Below, one piece after another: positions 10,601 to 14,115 of a stretch of 14,115 nucleotides of DNA. The notes under the pieces were generated by a model that saw only the letters and a list, made by a program, of their open reading frames with translations, was not told where the DNA came from and searched no databases. The DNA is taken from assembly GCA_902473545.1 (NCBI GenBank), contig CABRSG010000026.1:1-14115 (forward strand), given 5' to 3'. This DNA is from an uncultured Lachnospiraceae bacterium (GTDB taxonomy: Bacteria; Bacillota; Clostridia; Lachnospirales; Lachnospiraceae). Within the stretch, counting starts at the first letter, position 1. The number at the start of each line of letters is the position of its first letter. The position numbers and the translations under genes were made by a program.

Positions 10601-11070
10601 GGAAATATCCGGACGAAGCAAAACAGATCAACGTTACCGTTCCGCTGTATGTCTGCATGTATGCTTACGGCGGCAACGGCAAGGTAGTGACTCCGACAGA
10701 GGAAGCTTACGCAATCACCAGCCGCTCGAACTGCCCGGTACAGATAACATCTGTGCAGGCGACGGAAGCCGTCTGGGATCTGAAGGAAAAAGCCGCGGAG
10801 CTGAAGGAGGCCGGAGAGCTGTATCTTGCGCTGGACGGTCGGCCGGTCACGGAGCAGAAAACAGACACCTCGAAAAATGACAGGTGGCTGATCCCGGCCG
10901 CGCCGCTCATCACAGAGGACGGCGATGCGGACGATGGCTCCGGTGCAAACAGAGAACCGCAGAACCTGAGCATTCAGATAGACGCGGCGATCGCAGGCGG
11001 AAACGTCAATGAAGAGGGCGAAGCAAGAGTCTGCACGGTCACTTATACGGTGGCCGCTGCAGAAAACTGA
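4606..11070 (+). CDS. Giant beta-helix surface protein, C-terminal fragment (continuation of CDS 1-4347)
   Basis: This 2154-residue frame has no credible start. The first possible codon is a GTG at 4606 with no ribosome binding site and no signal peptide, and protein-like sequence begins only near DADGNFTNSEG. Residues from about 10 to 1025 are one long Asn/Gly-rich parallel beta-helix, with at least fourteen GG[GA][IVL] turns between 5446 and 7233. Three further modules open at residues 1027, 1321 and 1701. The last ~150 residues (from about 2005) are a separate beta-rich domain. It contains NVTVPLYVCMY, YGGNGKVV, W2057 (VWDL), W2094 (RWLIPAAP) and AAIAGGNVNEEG, and the secreted protein at 11800-13020 shares it. 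There is no LPXTG motif, hydrophobic tail or positive tail, so surface retention must use another route. The stop at 11068 is 34 bases from the next gene, which suggests co-transcription. Confidence 0.9.
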   Translation: MTLQERSLWDADGNFTNSEGETWQPVIQRYREYYADYLVNVLNNGNLTMENLVLDGNSDSVLESTKQAPKGLIWGDSGSKIILAAGTVLRNQKVENSSSGSLNFVGALYTQGEAEIQKGALITDCSTKSQPIVWVQDTAADSGSLTLCGEIKDCTVTSSGAIVHAGSTSNKGSTLRIDGAHIHNCTASYIVYVKDRAWLAGMENTTIEDNACGTGGIVNISIENNTKSGEMTIQNSTIRRNSGTGIAAKLSNVTGRHTLTLNKVTITENVNKSIPSGPRMNPGGGVRIGESGNGGTVNITDCTIERNEANIGGGVYVGSTTAQVNISGGSISNNRSKDEGGGICFLRIPDGFSTSKYSDVSGSLKIENGTKICNNIAMGDGDADSSSLSSLNYAYGGGIHAICPDVTIDSSVEISGNFAAVEGGVYINTYRCSSPGEVTIDAQITGNTANNGAGIAVNGSESCKILLNGAVTGNKIREDKNGYITWTRQQQSAGVSVKGGPVECRADIKDNVGGHGVYVGENGHLTFSGGEISGHMNGFKGGEAKGGVVVVETSGNLKGALVMKGGAVGVDRGGTFEMTGGRITGNAVSAESCVIKGGAIYAGQLDNNSNSRDDASVIISGGEITGNAVEAAETVTQISGGAICADGNSNLTVSRGAIYENALGKAGLIQGGGIYVNAYRADLTMTGGEIYRNAEGGKIQGGGIHLYGSSSSSDGVCAITGGTIRENGQTGLYETDQSKIDNGICTVNVGGGVYAGYGVSLTIGGDAVISRNTAQAGGGIYADVKGTLTVGGNALITENEAYEGNGGGVFTLKLTKVNDSAVISENRAANDGGGIYFTDDNRNYTGSLRTTSGAWESILNGGYFLYNTAGGNGGALYLKNDADKEYQKGSLVYQNQYVSIHNAYIEGNKAVYGQGVYCDQFRHIRLYGNQAVIEDEIYLRSTDCAIELAATCQNSNTYLVEVNDDKKEGLLYANRLFQVNSTVVTPTKGSIETATPALRWFTVKNASYILMAGSSLKSNDIVLGRCVFIDSVTGSDDFVFNKTGDHTGVNPDKAVKTFAAAKQLLGSSPGVIFVSGPVQVEGTETWALYSSNQSIRRYTGFAIGAKDVFPVYEGNLVEVKEGGNLTLSSNITIDGGSEYLDQAVEGCIIKVESGGTLTAGSSTKLQNNTTTGCGGAMRIEDGGTAALTSSKIINTVAEQQGNAIYQDGKLVLSGSPTIEGDIYLGEVQKDENGEPLAKPEEDVIQIKTSFRPSGKIEISLGDAYYTRPVVIYQDGKPAPETDKAGSTFVMAENVAAMYALANRSDRTGTDKDTLELTEPLVVYIDGVNGKDDWEFGDAAYMDGDTPDTAVQTLKRAYELLAERGAATLFVVNTVTIDSDITITSRSYTDTAGNKITIPEDKVPGGVAIRRYSQPYEWEEVTKELKDKYGDTYQGGYTKESNVNELFVVKDGGALTIGDNLTVNGHSLAFPSANPRYNAPAVKGAALIQVDVGGSLTLEGDALLTRNSSVGDGGAVTMYEASITNTFAVNGGAVYAGTGSVVMPKENGNKISTREFRSVKAEENGGAIYIGKNASAYLYAGTEISSASAKEGSAVYQGGRFSVEGQMNVSGEVYLAADHYIDVNSGGFLNNGSWIIDPENPYEGRDIALYADGMEKPNDDEKAKFPLVDEVARFYYLNNEDESLIENGPRRANMLELQLPHFVYIDGVNGSDEYEDGRTELTIGSTPETAVKTLKKAYELLKERNCPRLYVVDTVTIDTSILLSEKRYAGSDGAVELDKEAEIMRYSQPDAAAELTGFKRESNKNALFKIAENGNLTLRSMVIDGHSTGQGGNRRTTAPAVKAQAPLIENAGTLRIASGTVLRNNNNVMENGRGGALYVNGGETVAYGGTISGTAASLGSAVYLDGELKIYNSMQLGDLQVYLHSDDIDKPTGSYIYVETNEPNSGRPITVDFPNYVDYRVIAEYSDDLKPNADKYSEDVAKREAAGLLKVVEKQQVLLRKYPDEAKQINVTVPLYVCMYAYGGNGKVVTPTEEAYAITSRSNCPVQITSVQATEAVWDLKEKAAELKEAGELYLALDGRPVTEQKTDTSKNDRWLIPAAPLITEDGDADDGSGANREPQNLSIQIDAAIAGGNVNEEGEARVCTVTYTVAAAEN
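5446..7233 (+). repeat. Tract of GG[GA][IVL] beta-helix repeats
   Basis: The motif GG-G/A-I/V/L followed by an aromatic or polar residue recurs at least fourteen times: GGGVRIG, GGGVYVG, GGGICFL, GGGIHAI, GGAIYAG, GGAICAD, GGGIYVN, GGGIHLY, GGGVYAG, GGGIYAD, GGGVFTL, GGGIYFT, GGALYLK and similar. It alternates with NISGGSISNN / MTGGEIYRN-type strands. This is the rung pattern of beta-helix adhesins and resembles the GGA[IL] repeats of chlamydial polymorphic outer membrane proteins. Spacing is irregular, and repeats are protein-level rather than DNA-level. Confidence 0.75.
7684..8565 (+). repeat. Beta-helix module opening with VFIDSVTGSDD
   Basis: The module follows the cap end SNDIVLGRC. It opens with VFIDSVTGSDD and NPDKAVKTFAAAKQLL, then GVIFVSGPVQV, a linker IRRYTGF and beta-helix rungs (GGNLTLSSNITIDGG, GGAMRIEDGGTAALTSS). 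It ends with ENVAAMYALANRSDRTG and TLELTEPL, just before the next opening motif. Confidence 0.7.
8566..9705 (+). repeat. Beta-helix module opening with VVYIDGVNG
   Basis: It opens with VVYIDGVNGKDDWEFG, TPDTAVQTLKRAYELL and LFVVNTVTIDSDI, then IRRYSQPYEW, GGALTIGDNLTVNGHS and beta-helix rungs. It closes with EVARFYYLNNEDESLIENG. Its opening 170 bases are clearly related at DNA level to those of the module at 9706. Confidence 0.75.
9706..10620 (+). repeat. Beta-helix module opening with FVYIDGVNG
   Basis: This is the last module of the giant protein. It opens with FVYIDGVNGSDEYEDG, TPETAVKTLKKAYELL and LYVVDTVTIDTSI, then IMRYSQPDAAAELTG, NGNLTLRSMVIDGHS and a short helix. It is shorter than its upstream copy and runs through a Lys/Glu-rich stretch (YSEDVAKREAAGLLKVVEK) into the C-terminal domain. 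Confidence 0.72.
10621..11067 (+). other. C-terminal domain shared with the secreted protein at 11800-13020
   Basis: It begins INVTVPLYVCMYAYGGNGKVV and ends AAIAGGNVNEEG ... VCTVTYTVA. Both motifs recur almost unchanged in the secreted protein. Each half carries a tryptophan motif: VWDL (W2057) and RWLIPAAP (W2094). I do not recognise a named family. The W-x-L spacing and the presence of the domain at the end of a large protein and in a small secreted one recall WxL cell-wall-binding domains, but the surrounding sequence does not let me assign it. Confidence 0.7.
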
Positions 11071-11090
11071 GACGGCCGGGTCAGAACGGC

Positions 11091-11095
11091 GGAGG
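11091..11095 (+). promoter_or_regulatory. Ribosome binding site for the CDS at 11105
   Basis: GGAGG lies nine bases before the ATG at 11105. This decides the start: the in-frame ATG at 11009 overlaps the giant gene and would add about 32 non-hydrophobic residues before the membrane anchor. Confidence 0.85.
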
Positions 11096-11104
11096 ACAAC
11101 AGAC

Positions 11105-11632
11105 ATGAAGAAAATGAAAAAAAGCAGGGCGGCACTGATCGCCGCCGGGCTTTTGGTAATTGTTTTGATTGCCGGAGTGCTTGTGTGGTTTTTCATCTTC
11201 CGGCAGGATTACAACGACGACGACTTTTTTGATCCGATGGCGGTGACCGGTATCCTGCCGGGCATGTCGGAGGGGGAGATTCAGTCGGAGCTGGACCGCG
11301 TGGTGGAGGAAGGGATGCTGAACATTTCCATTGCCTCTGACATCAGCTTTGAAGACGGAAGGACGAACGGGCAGGCCAATATCTGGAACATAGAGGCCAA
11401 CCGGTATATTTTCAAGGTGGCGATCGTGCTGAATGATACCGGCGCGACGCTCTATGAGAGCGGCGGCATTCAGCCGGGTCAGTATATCCAGTATATTGAT
11501 CTTAAGGAGGAGCTGCCGCAGGGAGAGCACAAAGCGACGGCAACCTTTACGGCATACACGATGGAAGAACACCAGATCGTAGGCAGCGCGGCTGCCGAGA
11601 TCACGCTGTACAGCAAAATGGAGGACGGGTGA
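11105..11632 (+). CDS. Membrane-anchored small beta-domain protein, paralog 1
   Basis: This 175-residue protein begins MKKMKKSRAALIAAGLL. Residues 8-31 are a single hydrophobic segment after a Lys-rich N-terminus with no signal peptidase or lipobox site, so a signal anchor with an extracellular C-terminus is expected. An acidic stretch (QDYNDDDFFDP) leads to a short helix (EGEIQSELDRVVEEGMLNIS). A beta domain follows, with SFEDGRTNGQANIWNIE, FKVAIVLNDTG, LYESGGIQPGQYIQ and ATATFTAYTMEE. The same order of motifs appears in the CDSs at 13139 and 13620, so the three are paralogs. No named family is recognised. It sits 34 bases after the giant gene, which suggests one operon. Its function is unknown; a membrane-bound partner for the secreted proteins next door is an inference. 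Confidence 0.9.
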   Translation: MKKMKKSRAALIAAGLLVIVLIAGVLVWFFIFRQDYNDDDFFDPMAVTGILPGMSEGEIQSELDRVVEEGMLNISIASDISFEDGRTNGQANIWNIEANRYIFKVAIVLNDTGATLYESGGIQPGQYIQYIDLKEELPQGEHKATATFTAYTMEEHQIVGSAAAEITLYSKMEDG

Positions 11633-11799
11633 CGCCCGCCGGGCAGAAACAAAAATAATCCGTAACGTTCAACCGAGTGCAGGCGGCCGCCGTCCTTTCA
11701 CGACGGCGCAGCCAGAGCCTCTTTGAAAATACAGCTTTTCCGGGCAGGAGCCGGAACAGGCAGAAAAATAAGAACACAGGTTGGAAGGAGAGAATCATT
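11633..11799 (+). other. Intergenic region with two short hairpins
   Basis: These 167 bases hold no ORF of merit. A 7-bp GC-rich stem pairs 11688-11694 with 11702-11708, and a 6-bp stem pairs 11738-11743 (TTCCGG) with 11751-11756 (CCGGAA). Neither is followed by a T-run, so neither is a convincing intrinsic terminator. A perfect 10-base palindrome, GGCGGCCGCC, lies at 11682-11691. I see no good -35/-10 pair, though a promoter for the next gene could be here. Confidence 0.5.
11786..11790 (+). promoter_or_regulatory. Ribosome binding site for the CDS at 11800
   Basis: AGGAG lies nine bases before the ATG at 11800, directly ahead of a perfect signal peptide. This rules out the longer in-frame start at 11677, which would add an Arg-rich non-secretory leader. 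Confidence 0.88.
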
Positions 11800-13020
11800 A
11801 TGAAAAGAAAATTTTTGGCACTTACCCTGGCGGTATCAATGATTGCAGGATTTGGCGCCAGTGCGATGGCGGCGGAGCATGACCATGCGGAACCTTATGG
11901 CACGAAAGATGCGGCAGGAGTCGGCCCTCAGACAGAGATGCAGAAAACAGATGAAGAAGATATAGTTAATTACAGGGGCAGCACACAGTTCTATATCAAT
12001 GTAGATAAGGATGGGACAGACGGTCCGGTAGATATTCCCGATCTGGAGGACGTGCCGGGCGCCGGCGGAATCTGCCACTATGAGATCGGATGGCAGATAC
12101 GACGTGAAACGAATGTATCCGTAACGGTTCCGCTGTATGTTTGTATGTATGGTTACGGCGGCAACGGCAAGGTAGTCGCTCCGACCGGAAGTGCATATCA
12201 TATGGAAAATGACAGCTACTATACGGATAAACGTACGGTGGATTACATTTATGCCTGCTATACGGTGCAGAACATTCTGAGCGAAGCACAGTGGAGTGTA
12301 GCTGAGTACGAAGGAAAAGCGGATACCTATGAAGCCTATATCGAGGGATTAAATAATTTAGGCGGAGAGCTTGCAGAGCTTAAGGCAGAATCAAAGGAGA
12401 CAAGCGGCGAGTACGGGTATATCAACATGAAGGCAACGGATGACGCAGCTGATAATTATAAGATCTACAGACTCTCTGACTGCGATCTCCATACTGATAC
12501 GAAAACAGATAAATGTGTTACGGAGTATTTCTACAGAGATACTAAGAATGAGGTAGAGAGCGTAGAAGTGAATGGAGAAACAATCTCTAAGACTACAGTA
12601 CAGTATGCGGACGGCGGTAAGGCAAACAATGCTCCGCTTCAGATCAACGTGCCGACGATCAAAGTAGAGGCGTATACCTGGGCTATCCAGTCGACTTCTG
12701 CTACAAAAGATCTGAAGGCCGGTGAGATCGCAATGACGGTGAACGGGCTTGACCTGAATAAGGTATATACGTCCACCATGACGTCGGTGTCTGCTGCAGG
12801 CGGCTTTGAAGAGCATACGCTGGATATCAAGGATCTGAACTGGTTTATCGCGGCTCCGACAGATTCTGAGAATCCGGGAACATTAGATCTTCCGGTATAT
12901 GCGGCGATCGCTGGAGGCAGCGTGAACGAGGAAGGCTGCGTTCCGGTAGTACGCGTAACCTATACGGTAGCACCGGCTCTTGATCGTATGGAGACCGGAA
13001 ATTATGTGACGGCTAAGTAG
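11800..13020 (+). CDS. Secreted protein carrying the giant protein's C-terminal domain
   Basis: This 406-residue protein starts with a classical signal peptide, MKRKFLALTLAVSMIAGFGA then SAMA, with likely cleavage after residue 24. It has no other membrane segment and no sorting signal. Residues 106-131 (VSVTVPLYVCMYGYGGNGKV) and 277-392 (ending AAIAGGSVNEEG ... VTYTVA) match the C-terminal domain of the giant protein. Tryptophan motifs TWAI (W294) and NWFIAAP (W348) correspond to VWDL and RWLIPAAP there. Between the halves lies an insertion of about 130 residues (roughly 138-272), rich in charged and Tyr residues and holding another W motif (QWSV, W165). A 65-base stretch (12121-12185) differs from 10633-10697 at only seven positions. 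The family is unrecognised. An abundant wall-associated or matrix protein analogous to a small WxL protein is inferred from context only. Confidence 0.92.
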   Translation: MKRKFLALTLAVSMIAGFGASAMAAEHDHAEPYGTKDAAGVGPQTEMQKTDEEDIVNYRGSTQFYINVDKDGTDGPVDIPDLEDVPGAGGICHYEIGWQIRRETNVSVTVPLYVCMYGYGGNGKVVAPTGSAYHMENDSYYTDKRTVDYIYACYTVQNILSEAQWSVAEYEGKADTYEAYIEGLNNLGGELAELKAESKETSGEYGYINMKATDDAADNYKIYRLSDCDLHTDTKTDKCVTEYFYRDTKNEVESVEVNGETISKTTVQYADGGKANNAPLQINVPTIKVEAYTWAIQSTSATKDLKAGEIAMTVNGLDLNKVYTSTMTSVSAAGGFEEHTLDIKDLNWFIAAPTDSENPGTLDLPVYAAIAGGSVNEEGCVPVVRVTYTVAPALDRMETGNYVTAK

Positions 13021-13055
13021 TTGCAAAGTAATTAAAATATCCTAAACGTGGCGGC

Positions 13056-13115
13056 GTATGATTTATGCCAGGGCTGGAAGAAATCCTGCGCTTCCAGCCA
13101 CCGCATAAGCTATAC
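13056..13115 (+). other. Long imperfect intercistronic hairpin
   Basis: An inner perfect 9-bp stem pairs 13072-13080 (GGCTGGAAG) with 13091-13099 (CTTCCAGCC) around a 10-base loop. A symmetric 3x3 internal loop separates it from an outer stem pairing 13056-13068 with 13103-13115, which has one mismatch and two G-T pairs. No T-run follows, so it is not a standard Rho-independent terminator. It sits 35 bases after the stop of the secreted protein gene and ends ten bases before the Shine-Dalgarno of the next gene. It could stabilise upstream mRNA, mark a processing site, or attenuate. Confidence 0.72.
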
Positions 13116-13124
13116 AGATGGAAG

Positions 13125-13129
13125 AAGGA
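13125..13129 (+). promoter_or_regulatory. Ribosome binding site for the CDS at 13139
   Basis: AAGGA lies nine bases before the ATG at 13139 (an ATG also follows at 13142). The in-frame ATG at 13118 has no site upstream of it and would place this AAGGA inside the coding sequence, so 13139 is preferred. Confidence 0.75.
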
Positions 13130-13138
13130 AAGAGACGG

Positions 13139-13594
13139 ATGATGACAGAAATGAACAATGATCAGGACAAAAAAAGTAAAACGGGCGGCCGGAAGCTGAC
13201 GGCGGTGCTTGTAATCGTAATCGTGGCGCTTGCGGCGGCGCTGATACTGGTCTGGATGAAGCTGCGGCCGCAGGAGGAGCCTGCGTATGAGCGGGAGGCA
13301 GCGGCGAAGCTGGGGCAGCTTGAGGGCAAGAGCGAGGAGGGAAATCTGGAGATTGAAAATGTGCCTGCAAACCTGTATCTGATGCGGGTGGAGATCACGA
13401 GACAGGATACGGGGGAGGTAATCTACTCCACAAAATATATCGAGCCAAATAACCATATCCAGAACGCGAAGCTGGATGTGGATCTGGAGGCCGGGGATTA
13501 TCCGGCGGATGTTGTATTTTATGCTTACAGTACACAGACGCAGGAAGAGATCGGCAGCGCGGGCTGCAAGATCACCGTTCATGTGAAGAATTAA
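13139..13594 (+). CDS. Membrane-anchored small beta-domain protein, paralog 2 (internally shortened)
   Basis: This 151-residue protein begins MMTEMNNDQDKKSKTGGRK, followed by a single hydrophobic segment at about residues 20-41 and then an extracellular part. KLGQLEGKSEE runs directly into GNLEIENVP, whereas the paralog at 13620 has 31 more residues (EIQAELDRV ... FEDGSAE) between those two motifs. The rest of the beta domain is intact: VEITRQDTGEVIYSTKYIEP, NHIQNAKLDVDLEAGDYP, VVFYAYSTQTQEEIGSAG and a short end VHVKN. Twenty-one bases at 13547-13567 are identical to 14091-14111 in the next paralog, so the duplication looks recent. The deletion is in frame, and whether the protein still folds is unknown. 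It is co-directional with its neighbours and 25 bases from the next gene. Confidence 0.9.
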   Translation: MMTEMNNDQDKKSKTGGRKLTAVLVIVIVALAAALILVWMKLRPQEEPAYEREAAAKLGQLEGKSEEGNLEIENVPANLYLMRVEITRQDTGEVIYSTKYIEPNNHIQNAKLDVDLEAGDYPADVVFYAYSTQTQEEIGSAGCKITVHVKN

Positions 13595-13619
13595 AAAGCC
13601 GGAAGGAATGAAACAGGGT

Positions 13620-14115
13620 ATGCAGGGAAAAGACAGAAAACAGAAATTTTCGATCATCGTGATCATTGTCATGCTGCTGATCATTATCGCGTTGCTCGTC
13701 CAGCATTATCTGCTGACGGGAAAGCCGGACGATCATCTGGAGGACGCCGTTAAGGCGAAGCTGGGACAGCTGGAAGGCAAGAGCGAGGAGGAAATACAGG
13801 CAGAGCTGGATCGGGTGATCGAGGAGGGGATGTTCCACATTGCGATCAACACGAATCCCGTATTTGAAGACGGGAGTGCAGAGGGAAATCTCGAGATTGA
13901 GAATGTGCCGAACAACCGCTACGCCATGCTTGTGCGTATCGTGCGCAGCGACACAGGGGAGCAGATCTACAATTCCGGGCTGATCGATCCGAATTATCAT
14001 ATCCAGGAGGACTCGCTCAGCGAGGATCTGCCGGCCGGGGATTACCCGGCAGCGGCGACCTTCTACGCATACGATATGGAGACGCAGGAGGAGATCGGCA
14101 GCGCGGGCTGCGAGA
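13620..14115 (+). CDS. Membrane-anchored small beta-domain protein, paralog 3 (3' partial)
   Basis: It starts MQGKDRKQKFSIIVIIVML. The ATG at 13620 is preferred because GGAAGGA (13601-13607) is twelve bases upstream; the in-frame ATG at 13608 touches that site and leaves no spacing. Residues 11-32 are the membrane anchor, with no lipobox. A helix (KLGQLEGKSEEEIQAELDRV) and the beta domain follow: FEDGSAEGNLEIENVPNN, VRIVRSDTGEQIYNSGLIDP and DYPAAATFYAYDMETQEE, ending at EIGSAGCE where the window stops. By comparison with the paralog at 13139, only about seven residues are missing. It is the most complete copy for aligning the other two. Function is unknown, with the same inferred role as paralogs 1 and 2. 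Confidence 0.9.
   Translation, partial: MQGKDRKQKFSIIVIIVMLLIIIALLVQHYLLTGKPDDHLEDAVKAKLGQLEGKSEEEIQAELDRVIEEGMFHIAINTNPVFEDGSAEGNLEIENVPNNRYAMLVRIVRSDTGEQIYNSGLIDPNYHIQEDSLSEDLPAGDYPAAATFYAYDMETQEEIGSAGCE

Noticed and set aside
11038..11067. LPXTG-type sorting signal or C-terminal membrane segment at the end of the giant protein
   Set aside because: The protein ends CTVTYTVAAAEN with no LPXTG, hydrophobic run or basic tail.
11009..11104. Longer start for the first membrane-anchored gene
   Set aside because: The extension overlaps the giant gene's coding sequence, and GGAGG at 11091 points to the ATG at 11105.
10276..11196. Antisense ORF of 306 codons covering the C-terminal domain
   Set aside because: The sense strand is strongly supported by homology to the secreted protein, and the antisense product is composition-driven.
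11677..11799. Longer start for the secreted protein
   Set aside because: It would place an Arg-rich leader before a textbook signal peptide; AGGAG at 11786 fits the ATG at 11800.
13072..13099. Intrinsic terminator after the secreted protein gene
   Set aside because: The stem is strong, but neither strand has a T-run directly after it, so I list it as a hairpin of unknown function.

Overview
The window is one strand-uniform locus (all genes on +) from what looks like a Gram-positive, probably clostridial or Lachnospiraceae-type gut bacterium. This is an inference from moderate GC, strong GGAGG-type ribosome binding sites, a Gram-positive signal peptide, and the giant CHAP/beta-helix surface protein. 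No RNA gene, insertion sequence, CRISPR array or phage gene is visible.

Region 1 (1-11070) is a giant secreted surface protein gene, open at the left edge and broken in this assembly. Fragment 1 (1-4347) encodes an Ig-like strand region, a CHAP cysteine amidase/peptidase domain, an SH3-like domain and an Ig-like domain separated by acidic Glu/Thr/Ser linkers, then the start of a long parallel beta-helix. A remnant in a different frame (about 4332-4632) and then fragment 2 (4606-11070) continue the beta-helix through several large modules. Each module tends to open with a VYIDG...TPxTAVxT motif. Fragment 2 ends in a distinct beta-rich C-terminal domain. The two frame changes fall where parts of modules appear to be missing, so internal deletion or assembly collapse fits better than two point indels.

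Region 2 (11071-14115) holds four small genes. Three encode paralogous proteins with one N-terminal membrane anchor and a small extracellular beta domain (11105-11632, 13139-13594, and 13620 to the right edge). Between the first and second lies a signal-peptide-bearing secreted protein (11800-13020). It carries the same C-terminal domain as the giant protein, split by an insertion of roughly 130 residues. The middle anchored paralog lacks 31 residues present in its neighbours. A long imperfect hairpin separates the secreted protein gene from the second anchored gene.

Working model (inference): the shared domain on the giant protein and on the small secreted protein is a cell-surface retention or assembly module, and the membrane-anchored paralogs are its partners. 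The layout resembles WxL loci (large WxL protein, small WxL protein, membrane-anchored DUF916-type protein), but I cannot assign these proteins to those families by sequence. The giant protein has no LPXTG signal or C-terminal membrane segment, which fits attachment through this domain.
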